Notes under the pieces: generated by a model
What the model saw: only the letters and a program-made list of their open reading frames with translations
Database searches by the model: none
What the model was told of the DNA's origin: nothing
Position numbers and translations under genes: made by a program
Origin: Caldilineaceae bacterium
GTDB lineage: Bacteria; Chloroflexota; Anaerolineae; Caldilineales; Caldilineaceae
Direction: 5' to 3'
Assembly (NCBI GenBank): GCA_026989655.1
Contig: JALSIX010000024.1
Span: 31,815 to 95,814 of the forward strand
DNA: 64,000 nucleotides
In this document: positions 55,547 through 64,000 of the stretch, one piece after another
Layout of the letters: each line of letters opens with the position of its first letter
Position numbering within the stretch: the first letter of the stretch is position 1

Positions 55547-56347
55547 GTGGCAGAGCTGACCTTGACCCTGGTACAGATGGACTGCCGGCTGGGGGACCCG
55601 GCCGGCAACTTCGCCCGAGCCGAGAAATTCGTGGCGGAGGCAGCTCGGCGGGGCAGCCATCTGGTGCTCTTGCCGGAGCTGTGGAGCACGGCCTACGACC
55701 TGGAGCGCGCGGCCGAGCACGCGTCGCCTCTGGCCCGCTCCCCGGAAGAGCCGGGCTGGTTCGGCCGCTTTGCCCAGATGGCCCGAGACCATGGGGTGTG
55801 GCTGGCGGGCTCCCTCCTGGAGGCCCGCAATGGCCGCTTCTACAACACCCTGGCCGTCTACGCGGCGGATGGGAGCCTGGCGGCCGCGTACAGCAAGGTC
55901 CACCTCTTCCGCCTGATGGATGAACACCTCTACCTGGCGCCGGGGGACCGGACCGCCACGGTGGAGACGCCCTGGGGGGTGATGGGCCTCTCCATCTGCT
56001 ACGACCTGCGCTTTCCCGAGCTGAGCCGCCGCTATGCCCTGGAGGGAGCCCAGGTGATCCTGGTCCCCGCGGAGTGGCCCTATCCCCGGCGCATGCACTG
56101 GCGCACGCTGCTTCGGGCCCGGGCCATCGAGAACCAGTGCTTTGTCGCGGCCTGCAACCGGGTGGGCACCACCCGGGACACCGCATTCTTCGGCGCGTCC
56201 GGGGTGGTGGATCCCTGGGGAGAGACCCTGATCGAGGGCGGAGATGTGGAGGCCCTGCTCACCGTGACCCTGGACCTGGACAGGGTCCAGGCCTTTCGGG
56301 AACAGATCCCCATCTTCCAGGACCGGCGTCCCGATCTGTACGGGTAG
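55547..56347 (+). CDS. Carbon-nitrogen hydrolase (nitrilase superfamily)
   Basis: 266 residues from GTG 55547, five or six bases after GGAGG. The Glu-Lys-Cys triad is in LLPELWSTAYD (Glu about 42), YSKVHLFRLMDEH (Lys about 117) and SICYDLRFPELSR (Cys about 152). The string CYDLRFPE and a following RARAIENQCFVAACNRVG fit the omega-amidase/NIT2-like branch, which hydrolyses alpha-ketoglutaramate and similar amides. Two glutamine synthetases elsewhere in the window give only an indirect link. Terminates before a hairpin and the convergent purA. Confidence 0.92.
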   Translation: MAELTLTLVQMDCRLGDPAGNFARAEKFVAEAARRGSHLVLLPELWSTAYDLERAAEHASPLARSPEEPGWFGRFAQMARDHGVWLAGSLLEARNGRFYNTLAVYAADGSLAAAYSKVHLFRLMDEHLYLAPGDRTATVETPWGVMGLSICYDLRFPELSRRYALEGAQVILVPAEWPYPRRMHWRTLLRARAIENQCFVAACNRVGTTRDTAFFGASGVVDPWGETLIEGGDVEALLTVTLDLDRVQAFREQIPIFQDRRPDLYG

Positions 56348-56364
56348 ATGAGGCCCAGGCCGTT

Positions 56365-56380
56365 GCCCCCTCCGGGGGGC
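56365..56380. terminator. Short GC hairpin between convergent genes
   Basis: GCCCCC and GGGGGC with a short loop, in the 39-bp gap between the nitrilase and purA stops. No T-run. Could end both transcripts. Confidence 0.4.
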
Positions 56381-56386
56381 CATGGC

Positions 56387-57661
56387 TCACCGGACCCGGA
56401 ACATCTGGTCCCGTTCGGGCCCTACGGAGATGTAGGCGATGGGTACGCCTGCCAGCTCCGCGATGCGCCGGCAGTAGCGACGGGCGTTCTCGGGGAGCTC
56501 CTTCCAGGAGCGACAGGCCGAGGTGGGTGCCATCCACCCGGGCCACTCCTCGTAGATGGGCTCCACCTGGAAGAGCCAAGGGGTGTCGGGCATGGAGTCG
56601 GTGACCACGGTGCCATCCGGGAGCCGGTAGCCCACACAGATGTGCAGGGCCTCGAACCGGTCCAGCACGTCCAACTTGGTGATGGCCAGGCCGGTCATGC
56701 CGTTGAGCCAGCTCGCGTAGCGGATGGCCACCCCGTCGAACCAGCCACAGCGTCGGGGGCGGCCGGTGGTGGCCCCGTACTCCTGGCCCATCTCCCGCAA
56801 CCGTTCCCCCATCTCGTCGTGGAGCTCTGTGGGGAAAGGGCCGTCGCCCACCGCGGTGCTGTAGGCCTTGACCACGCCGATGACCCGGTCGATGGCCCCG
56901 GCCGGCAGCCCCGCGCCCGCGGGCGCGTAGGCCGCGGTGGGGTTGCTGCTGGTCACATAGGGATAGATGCCCCAGTCCAGGTCCCGCATGACGCCGAGCT
57001 GCCCCTCCAGGAGGATCTCCTGGCCCTGTTCCAGAGCGGTGCGGACCATGGGCACCGTGTCCACGATGCGATGGGCCAGGCGTTCCCGGTACTCCAGGCA
57101 GGCGTTGTAGAGCTCCCGGCCGTCCAGGGGCTCTCCGCCCAGGATCTGGAGCTTGCGGTTCACCACCTGCAGGGCGCTGTCCAGACGGGCCTCCAGCCAT
57201 TCCGGCGAGAGGAGATCGCCCATGCGGAGCCCGGAACGGGCGGCCTTGTCCGCGTAGGCGGGGCCGATGCCCCGCTTGGTGGTGCCGATGGTGTCCTTGC
57301 CCCGTGCGGCCTCCTCCAGCCCGTCCAGGACCCGATGGTAGGGCATGAGCATCTGGGCCCGGGCACTGATCCACAGGTTGTCCAGGCAGACGCCGGCCGC
57401 GGCCAAGGAGGCCATCTCCTCCAGGAGCGCGGCCGGGTTGACCACACAGCCGGTGCCGATGATGTTCACCGTGGCGGGGTTGAAGATGCCGCTGGGGATC
57501 AGGTGGAGGGCGTGGCGGCCGTACTCGTTGACCACCGTGTGGCCCGCGTTGTCCCCGCCCTGGAAGCGGATCACCATGTCTGCCTGTTGGGCCAGGTAGT
57601 CGATGACGCGCCCCTTGCCCTCGTCTCCCCACTGCGCGCCGACCACAGCGGTCACGGTCAT
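56387..57661 (-). CDS. purA: Adenylosuccinate synthetase
   Basis: 424 residues from ATG 57661 (GAGG eight bases upstream). Joins IMP and aspartate with GTP in AMP synthesis. N-terminal [13 protein letters not shown] contains Asp13, and [18 protein letters not shown] contains His41 at the exact positions of the E. coli enzyme. [32 protein letters not shown] and ITKLDVLD are intact. The middle loop is divergent: [23 protein letters not shown] replaces the usual [22 protein letters not shown]. It follows guaB by 13 bases, so both purine branch-point genes form one operon. Confidence 0.95.
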   Translation of the reverse strand: MTVTAVVGAQWGDEGKGRVIDYLAQQADMVIRFQGGDNAGHTVVNEYGRHALHLIPSGIFNPATVNIIGTGCVVNPAALLEEMASLAAAGVCLDNLWISARAQMLMPYHRVLDGLEEAARGKDTIGTTKRGIGPAYADKAARSGLRMGDLLSPEWLEARLDSALQVVNRKLQILGGEPLDGRELYNACLEYRERLAHRIVDTVPMVRTALEQGQEILLEGQLGVMRDLDWGIYPYVTSSNPTAAYAPAGAGLPAGAIDRVIGVVKAYSTAVGDGPFPTELHDEMGERLREMGQEYGATTGRPRRCGWFDGVAIRYASWLNGMTGLAITKLDVLDRFEALHICVGYRLPDGTVVTDSMPDTPWLFQVEPIYEEWPGWMAPTSACRSWKELPENARRYCRRIAELAGVPIAYISVGPERDQMFRVR

Positions 57662-57674
57662 GTCCCGATCCTCT

Positions 57675-59402
<1,728 letters not shown>

Positions 59403-59410
59403 TCACGGTT

Positions 59411-59492
59411 GAGGATCCCCTCCCGGCCTCCCCCAGGGTGGGGGAGGGGACCCCCTCCCGGCCTCCCCCAGATTGAGGGAGGGGACCCCCTT
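59411..59492. repeat. 35-bp tandem repeat, about 2.3 copies
   Basis: CCCCTCCCGGCCTCCCCCAG occurs at 59417-59436 and 59452-59471, a period of 35 bp, with GRKTGRGGGAGGGGA following each copy, and a partial third unit. Each unit can fold on itself (CCTCCCCCA/TGGGGGAGG in the first). It lies between DoxX and guaB. Confidence 0.7.
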
Positions 59493-59535
59493 CCCTTACC
59501 CATAGACACGTGGGGGGCGGGATGCCGAGGACCGC

Positions 59536-59964
59536 CTATCGAGGGGCCTGCACCGGCAGGGAGCGCTCCTGGGTGGCGTTGCCTACCAGGACGAAGAAGA
59601 GGGCCAGCAGCAACAAGGTGGTCTGGAACTCCATGCCGCCCATGGGGTAGTCCGGGGTGGGAACGAAGGACCACCGTCCCCAGTGCACCTGGGTGATGGC
59701 GCCCAACATGGGCACCATGAGCATGGCGCCCCCCAGCCGGGTGAGCCGATCCCCAGGGCCTCCCAGGATCCCGCCCACCACCACCAGGAGCCCGCCACCG
59801 GCCTCCAGAAGGCCGACCAGGAGCCAGAGGGTGGAGGCGTAGCCCAACATGGCTCCTCCTCCGGGATCGGCGATCTTGAGCCCTCCGTGATACACGAAGA
59901 CCGAGGCCAGAGCGATGCGCAACAGCCAATGGGCGTAGGGAGCCAGGCGGTTGAGGATGTCCAT
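59536..59964 (-). CDS. DoxX-family membrane protein
   Basis: 142 residues, ATG 59964, with AAAGGACAG upstream. Four helices. Motifs of DoxX: HWLLRIALASVFVYHGGLKIADPGG, LWLLVGLLEAGGGLLVVVGGIL, DRLTRLGGAMLMVPMLGAI and MEFQTTLLLLALFFVLVG. DoxX-like proteins occur in quinol oxidase and thiosulfate:quinone contexts or as orphan redox-linked membrane proteins; nothing nearby decides. A 7-bp inverted repeat GTTGGGA/TCCCAAC (59988-60006) lies just upstream and could be an operator. Confidence 0.85.
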   Translation of the reverse strand: MDILNRLAPYAHWLLRIALASVFVYHGGLKIADPGGGAMLGYASTLWLLVGLLEAGGGLLVVVGGILGGPGDRLTRLGGAMLMVPMLGAITQVHWGRWSFVPTPDYPMGGMEFQTTLLLLALFFVLVGNATQERSLPVQAPR

Positions 59965-59987
59965 GAGGGTCTGTCCTTTCTGGATGG

Positions 59988-60006
59988 GTTGGGAATGGGT
60001 CCCAAC
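59988..60006. promoter_or_regulatory. Inverted repeat upstream of the DoxX gene
   Basis: GTTGGGA, 5-bp spacer, TCCCAAC: perfect 7-bp arms, 24 bases before the DoxX start. A repressor-binding site is possible; no -10/-35 was found beside it. Confidence 0.35.
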
Positions 60007-60160
60007 GGGGATGATTGGAACCGATGCGCCACACCCGGTACCCTATCCGGGTTTCCCATCCAGCGTCGTAACCTCGCCTACACATCCTCGGCCCCTGGAA
60101 CGCCCCCCGGGCCTGGACACCTGGCACCGCCCAGCCAGGTCCTCGATCCCGAGGCCGGTT

Positions 60161-60985
60161 CTATCCCTCCTCCTGGGCCCCGGAGGGATAGCGGGGCCTC
60201 TCCTTGCGACGCAGGGCCTCCACCCCGGCCATCATGTCCGCGGAGAAGAAGCCCAACATCTCCAGGGCCAGGGAATGGTCGAAGATGGGGCCGGCCTGGA
60301 GGATCCACTGGTTCAGGGCCCGCTTGGTGTAGCGGATGGCGTACTGGGGGCCGGTGGCCAGGTCCACCGCCACCTCCATGGCCCGTCGGTGGAGTTCCTG
60401 GTGGGGGACGCACATGCTGACCAGCCCGATGCGCTCGGCCTCCCGGCCATCGATGAAGTCCGAGGTCATCAGGTAGTACTTGGCCTTGGCCATGCCGCAC
60501 AGGAGAGGCCAGAGGATGGCCGCATGGTCTCCGGCCGCCACCCCCATGCGCACGTGGCCGTCGGCCAGGCGAGCCTTCTCGGAGGCAATGGAGATATCGG
60601 CCAGGAGGGCGACCACCAGGCCGGCCCCCACCGCGGGCCCGTTGATGGCCGAGATGATGGGCTTCTCGCAGTGAAGCATGTTGTAGACCAGGTCTCGGGC
60701 CTCGTCCAAGATCCGGGCGATCTCCTGGAAATCGCGGTACGCGTTCTCCACCATCCGCAGGTCGCCGCCCGCGGAGAAGGCCCGCCCCGCGCCGGTGACC
60801 ACCACCACCCGGACCGTGGGGTCCCGGTGGACGGTGTTCCACACCTCCACCAGTTCGGTGTGCAGGCGTTCATCCGCGGCGTTGAGGACCTCCGGGCGGT
60901 TCAAGGTCATCCACAGGATGCCGGGTTCCCGTCGTTCGAACAGGATGTGGCGAAAGTCGGGATAGTCCAGAGCAGGTCGGTTCAT
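60161..60985 (-). CDS. Enoyl-CoA hydratase/isomerase family protein
   Basis: 274 residues from ATG 60985, six bases after GGAG. Crotonase fold: [44 protein letters not shown] (oxyanion hole), [49 protein letters not shown]. The usual catalytic Glu positions (GGGxELA and PExxLG) are replaced here: the loop reads [11 protein letters not shown] and [11 protein letters not shown], so it is probably not a classical hydratase. It may be an isomerase, a thioesterase or another crotonase-type enzyme. Lies 76 bases downstream of tandem 16-bp repeats. Confidence 0.85.
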   Translation of the reverse strand: MNRPALDYPDFRHILFERREPGILWMTLNRPEVLNAADERLHTELVEVWNTVHRDPTVRVVVVTGAGRAFSAGGDLRMVENAYRDFQEIARILDEARDLVYNMLHCEKPIISAINGPAVGAGLVVALLADISIASEKARLADGHVRMGVAAGDHAAILWPLLCGMAKAKYYLMTSDFIDGREAERIGLVSMCVPHQELHRRAMEVAVDLATGPQYAIRYTKRALNQWILQAGPIFDHSLALEMLGFFSADMMAGVEALRRKERPRYPSGAQEEG

Positions 60986-61007
60986 GGGATGCTCCGTACA
61001 GGGTGCA

Positions 61008-61055
61008 ACATGGATAGGGTGTGACATGGATAGAGTCCGACATGGACACGAACGG
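61008..61055. repeat. Three 16-bp tandem repeats upstream of the crotonase gene
   Basis: ACATGGATAGGGTG, ACATGGATAGAGTC and ACATGGACACGAAC begin at 61008, 61024 and 61040. The core ACATGG recurs every 16 bases. They lie 20-70 bases upstream of the crotonase start, and could be direct-repeat operator sites. Confidence 0.55.
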
Positions 61056-61091
61056 TGAAGGCATCCAGGGAAGGGCCCGGGGGCGGCTCCC

Positions 61092-62849
61092 CTACCCAGG
61101 TCCCTGCTCCAACCGCAGCAGGGCCGCGATCTGGTTGTGGGCCACCCGGTAGCCCTCATCGGTGGCCTTCAGGACACCTCGACGCAGGCACTGCTCCAGG
61201 GCGGCCACCCGGGCCCCATCGTCCATGTGGGGGGTGGCCTGGATCAGTTCGGGCCACTCGAAGGGCTGGGGCAGGGCCAGCGCGGCGGACAACACGGACC
61301 GGGCTTCGGGGGGCAGGGCGCTCCACACATCCACGAGGACCTGGCGGACGGAGGGGGGCATGGCCGGGAGGCGCCATGCCCCCACATCCTCGGCCGTCAT
61401 GGCCTGGATGTAGGCCACGGCAAAGTAGGGATGGCCTTCGCTGACCTGATGGAGGGCATCCACAAAGGCCGGTGGAGGGGTGCGGCCCAGGTACAGGCGG
61501 ACGAGGGTGCCGGTCTCCTCCGGTTCCAGAGCCCGCAGAGGAAGCCAGCGGACATGCCCCCGACGACGGAGGCTCCGCAGGTGGCGGCGGTTTGGGCTGT
61601 CCAGGGCGGCAGGGGCGACCGTGGTCACCAACACCAACGGGATGCGGTGACAGCGGGCAGCCAGGTATGCCCAGGCCTCCCAGGTGTTCGCGTCCCCATG
61701 GTGGAGGTCCTGCACGAAGAGTGCCACGGGAACCGGGCCATGGCGGGCCCGGGCCAGGAGCTGTCGGGCTGCCCAGCGGATGGGGTGGCGCACGGGCCGC
61801 TCCCCCTCGGGCGGCCGGCCTCGCTCCTGGAGCTGGGCCACCAGATCCACCCAGGCCTCCGAGGCCGGCTGGCCTGGGTGACATGTCACCCGCAGCACCC
61901 GGAGCGCTTCCCGACGGTGGGCCAACCAGGTCTCCACCAGATAGGTACGTCCCAGCCCGTTCTCCCCGGCCACCACCAGTGCGCTGCCCTGGCCGCGCCG
62001 GGCGCTGGCCAGGGCCCGCTCCAGCTCCATCCACTCCCGATCCCGGCCTACCAGCCGGGCCGCCGTGGGCGGCGAGACACATCCCAGGGGCCCCGACGGT
62101 CTGGGCGATGGGGTTGGATGGAGTCGACCGTTTCGCAGGGCCTGGGCCAGCGCCATCAAGGCCGGTCCCGGTTGGGTGCCCCATTCCTCGGCCATGCGTC
62201 GATGGAGCTCCTGGAAGTGCTGGAGCGCCTCCACCCGACGCCCTGCGGCCGTCAGGGCCTCCATGTGGAGCCGGTGGGCGTCCTCCCGTAGGGGGTCCAG
62301 GGCCAACAGCCGGGCCGTGTAGCTCCTGGCCTGTTCGGGCGCACACCGGCGCAGGGCATCCTGGGCCAGGGCGAGCAACATCTGCTGGACCCGTTCCCGG
62401 AACCGAACGCGCAGGGGCAGGATCCAGTCCAACTCGCCCAGGGGCTCCAGGAGATCTCCGGCATAGAGGGCCACGGCCCGATCCCACCCCTCTGGGTGTT
62501 CCGCCAGCTCCTGGAAACGCCAGGCGTCGATGCGCAGGGCGGGATGGCTGTGCAGCCGGACGTGGCGGGAGCCGCTCTCCAGGAGATGGGCCGGCCATCC
62601 GTGGTCCAACAACAGGGCCCGCAGTTGATGGAGCTGTTGGCGCAGGTGGGCCAGCGCGGCGGGCTCGGGTTCCTGGGGCCAGAGGCGGAAGGCCACATGC
62701 TCTCGGTCCAGCGGACGGTCCAGGTGGAGGGCCAGATACGCGAGGAGCAGGGGCAGACGTCGAGGTCCCCAGCTCTGCCGGGCGTCGCTGTCCGGTTCTG
62801 CAAGGGTGAGCCGAAAGTCGCCGAACAGGGTGAGTTGACCACGGACCAT
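61092..62849 (-). CDS. BTAD-domain transcriptional regulator with degenerate P-loop
   Basis: 585 residues, ATG 62849. N-terminal winged helix (1-100, QLTLFGDFRLTL, LLLAYLALHLDRPLDREHVAFRLWP), BTAD domain (about 108-245), then an AAA/STAND-like domain (from about 265) with a P-loop GENGLGRT (295-302). The invariant Walker A lysine is arginine (301), and Walker B reads VALFVQDLHHGD. The protein ends soon after the ATPase region, without the usual long TPR/LuxR end. It may use ATP poorly or serve as a scaffold. Its -10 lies six bases before ATG, so the mRNA is probably leaderless. Its target is unknown. Confidence 0.82.
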   Translation of the reverse strand: MVRGQLTLFGDFRLTLAEPDSDARQSWGPRRLPLLLAYLALHLDRPLDREHVAFRLWPQEPEPAALAHLRQQLHQLRALLLDHGWPAHLLESGSRHVRLHSHPALRIDAWRFQELAEHPEGWDRAVALYAGDLLEPLGELDWILPLRVRFRERVQQMLLALAQDALRRCAPEQARSYTARLLALDPLREDAHRLHMEALTAAGRRVEALQHFQELHRRMAEEWGTQPGPALMALAQALRNGRLHPTPSPRPSGPLGCVSPPTAARLVGRDREWMELERALASARRGQGSALVVAGENGLGRTYLVETWLAHRREALRVLRVTCHPGQPASEAWVDLVAQLQERGRPPEGERPVRHPIRWAARQLLARARHGPVPVALFVQDLHHGDANTWEAWAYLAARCHRIPLVLVTTVAPAALDSPNRRHLRSLRRRGHVRWLPLRALEPEETGTLVRLYLGRTPPPAFVDALHQVSEGHPYFAVAYIQAMTAEDVGAWRLPAMPPSVRQVLVDVWSALPPEARSVLSAALALPQPFEWPELIQATPHMDDGARVAALEQCLRRGVLKATDEGYRVAHNQIAALLRLEQGPG

Positions 62850-62855
62850 GTCTCA

Positions 62856-62885
62856 ATGGTACCCGATGGGCAGGCGAACGGGCAA
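62856..62885 (-). promoter_or_regulatory. Promoter giving a leaderless mRNA for the BTAD regulator
   Basis: Minus strand: TTGCCC (62880-62885), 18-bp spacer, TACCAT (62856-62861), six bases, then ATG at 62849. No ribosome-binding site. Confidence 0.6.
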
Positions 62886-63013
62886 GGGGTGGGCGGACAC
62901 GCCTGGGGAATTCCCCTGGGGAGGCCTCTGCCCTGGCGGGGGATGGGCGTCCGTCCGACCCTGCCCTGTTCCTGGAGGAGGGCAGGCCGGTCCCGGTGTC
63001 GGGGCTCCCAGGG

Positions 63014-63787
63014 CTATCGCCCCTGCCACCGGGGAGCCCTTTTCTCCAGGAACGCGGCCATCCCTTCCCGTTGGTCCGCGGTGCTGAAGAGGAGGGCGAA
63101 GAGCCGTCGCTCGTCCTCCAGCCCATCGCTCAGGGGAGTCTCGAAGGCCTGGTTCACCGCCTCCTTGATGAGCCGCACGGCGATGGGAGCTCGTTCCGCG
63201 ATCTCCCGGGCCAGCTTCAGGGCTTCTTCCAGGTAGTGCTCCACTGGAACCACCCGGTTCACCAGGTGGAAGTCGTAGGCCTCCCGGGCGGAGAGGAGGC
63301 GCCCGTTCAGGGCCATCTCCATGGCCATGGCCTTGCCCACGGCCCGGGCCAGCCGCTGGGTGCCCCCGGCCCCGGGCATGATGCCCAGGTTCACCTCGGG
63401 CTGGCCGAACCGGGCTGTCTCCGAGGCCACGATCATGTCACAGGCCATGGCCAGCTCGTTGCCTCCGCCCAGGCACCAGCCAGACACCGCCGCGATGATG
63501 GGGAGCCGCACGGCCCGAAAACGGCGCCAGAGCCGACGCCGCTCGCCCAGGATCTGGTCCACGGGGGTCGCGCCGGAGAGCTCCTGCACGTCCGCGCCGG
63601 CCGCGAAGGCCCGTTCGTCGCCGGTGAGGACGAGGGCCCCGATGGCCGGGTCCGCGTCGAAGGCCTCGGCAGCCTCCACGATGCCGCGGATCACCTGGCT
63701 GTTCAGCGCGTTGAGCCGCCTGGGGCGGTGGATCCGGATCAGGCCCACCGGGCCGTGGATCTCGGTGACGACCGGGGATTCGCTCAT
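63014..63787 (-). CDS. Enoyl-CoA hydratase
   Basis: 257 residues from ATG 63787, overlapping the LivF stop (ATGA). Crotonase fold with a full active site: FAAGADVQELS (oxyanion hole), SGWCLGGGNELAMACD (first catalytic Glu) and FGQPEVNLGIMPGAGGTQRLARAVG (second catalytic Glu). It hydrates trans-2-enoyl-CoA, in beta-oxidation or branched-chain/aromatic degradation. Coupling to a branched-chain-type ABC ATPase suggests amino-acid or aromatic-acid catabolism fed by that importer. Confidence 0.93.
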   Translation of the reverse strand: MSESPVVTEIHGPVGLIRIHRPRRLNALNSQVIRGIVEAAEAFDADPAIGALVLTGDERAFAAGADVQELSGATPVDQILGERRRLWRRFRAVRLPIIAAVSGWCLGGGNELAMACDMIVASETARFGQPEVNLGIMPGAGGTQRLARAVGKAMAMEMALNGRLLSAREAYDFHLVNRVVPVEHYLEEALKLAREIAERAPIAVRLIKEAVNQAFETPLSDGLEDERRLFALLFSTADQREGMAAFLEKRAPRWQGR

Positions 63788-64000
63788 GAGGCCCTGCCTC
63801 CTCCCAGGTATGCGGCCTGCACCCGTTCGTCCTCCAGGAGCTCCTGGGCCGGGCCCTCCAGCACGATGGAGCCGGTCTCCAGCACATAGGCCCGGTCGGC
63901 CAGGTGGAGGGCTGCTCGGGCGTTCTGCTCCACCAGGAGCACCGTGGTCCCCCGTTCCCGCAACGAGCGGATGACCTGGAAGAGATCCCGCACGATCAGG
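63784..64000 (-). CDS. livF: LivF-type ABC ATP-binding protein (C-terminal part only)
   Basis: Open through base 64000; only about the last 71 residues are visible. LIVRDLFQVIRSLRERGTTVLLVEQNARAALHLADRAYVLETG is the region after Walker B of LivF, including the H-loop equivalent VEQN and the LETG strand; it ends AYLGG. This is the branched-chain amino-acid (or aromatic/short-chain acid) importer ATPase group. Its stop overlaps the enoyl-CoA hydratase start. Confidence 0.9.
   Translation of the reverse strand, partial: LIVRDLFQVIRSLRERGTTVLLVEQNARAALHLADRAYVLETGSIVLEGPAQELLEDERVQAAYLGGGRAS

Overview
The window is a dense, very GC-rich bacterial chromosome segment with short intergenic gaps and many overlapping stops and starts. 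I see no rRNA, tRNA, CRISPR array, prophage or complete insertion sequence. The best guess for the source is a member of the Chloroflexota (Anaerolineae- or Caldilineae-like, possibly thermophilic). This rests on an FMN riboswitch in front of an NMT1/THI5-like ABC importer (RibXY type, reported from Chloroflexota), BTAD-type regulators, a LysK-like deacylase, PAC2 and MEMO proteins, and LivF followed by enoyl-CoA hydratase. The assignment is inference, because no marker gene could be compared.

Layout. 1-6.4 kb: end of a membrane-fused spermidine-synthase-like gene, a polytopic membrane protein, a PIG-L deacetylase, then on the minus strand a DDAH-like amidinohydrolase and a GT4 glycosyltransferase. 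6.4-11 kb: a small mobile element, a secreted CAP protein, and a metal-resistance pair (CzrA-like ArsR repressor plus P1B-4 ATPase) with a clear promoter and operator. 11-16.2 kb (minus): GT87-like and NERD-like membrane proteins, plsX and bifunctional nnr. 16.5-19.5 kb: two different glutamine synthetases separated by two strong hairpins. 19.6-25 kb: MBL-fold protein, PH-domain protein, inositol phosphatase and a large secreted LysM protein. 25-29.1 kb (minus): five-gene run with a C-terminally truncated glycosyltransferase, a sugar epimerase, ferredoxin-NADP reductase and two small membrane proteins. 29.3-32.5 kb: MEMO protein with two adjacent radical-SAM enzymes. 32.6-38.5 kb: small membrane proteins, tatA, a second copy of the mobile element, a GT-C-like protein, a UroD-like protein and TspO. 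38.7-43.4 kb: GAF histidine kinase, then tgt-uppP-PstS-like. 43.4-45.8 kb: nusA behind an intrinsic terminator in its leader, then ylxR. 46-49.1 kb: FMN riboswitch and a three-gene ABC importer. 49.2-51.6 kb (minus): PpiC foldase, rpsR with a long acidic extension, rpsF. 51.9-56.3 kb: UspA-like, PAC2, LysK-like, a repeat membrane protein and a nitrilase. 56.4-64 kb (minus): purA, guaB, DoxX, two enoyl-CoA hydratases, a BTAD regulator and the C-terminus of LivF.

Gene expression. Most recognisable promoters are sigma-70-like with a 16-19 bp spacer. The -35 is often TTTGCC or TTGCCC rather than TTGACA, and the -10 is TATAAT, TACAAT, TAGAAT or similar. Three genes (tgt, a CPBP-like protein and a BTAD regulator) have their start codon 6-8 bases after the -10 box and so are probably translated from leaderless mRNA. 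Gene ends commonly carry long GC-rich perfect hairpins without a T-run. Terminators with a T-run appear only in the nusA leader, after the FMN riboswitch and after tatA.

Most noteworthy: two copies of a 113-123 bp MITE-like element with inverted ends and 5-bp target duplications; the nusA leader terminator; the FMN riboswitch followed by two hairpins sharing the same stem sequence; the MEMO/radical-SAM trio; in-frame low-complexity insertions inside conserved enzymes (NnrD, PpiC); and ribosomal protein S18 with an acidic N-terminal half.
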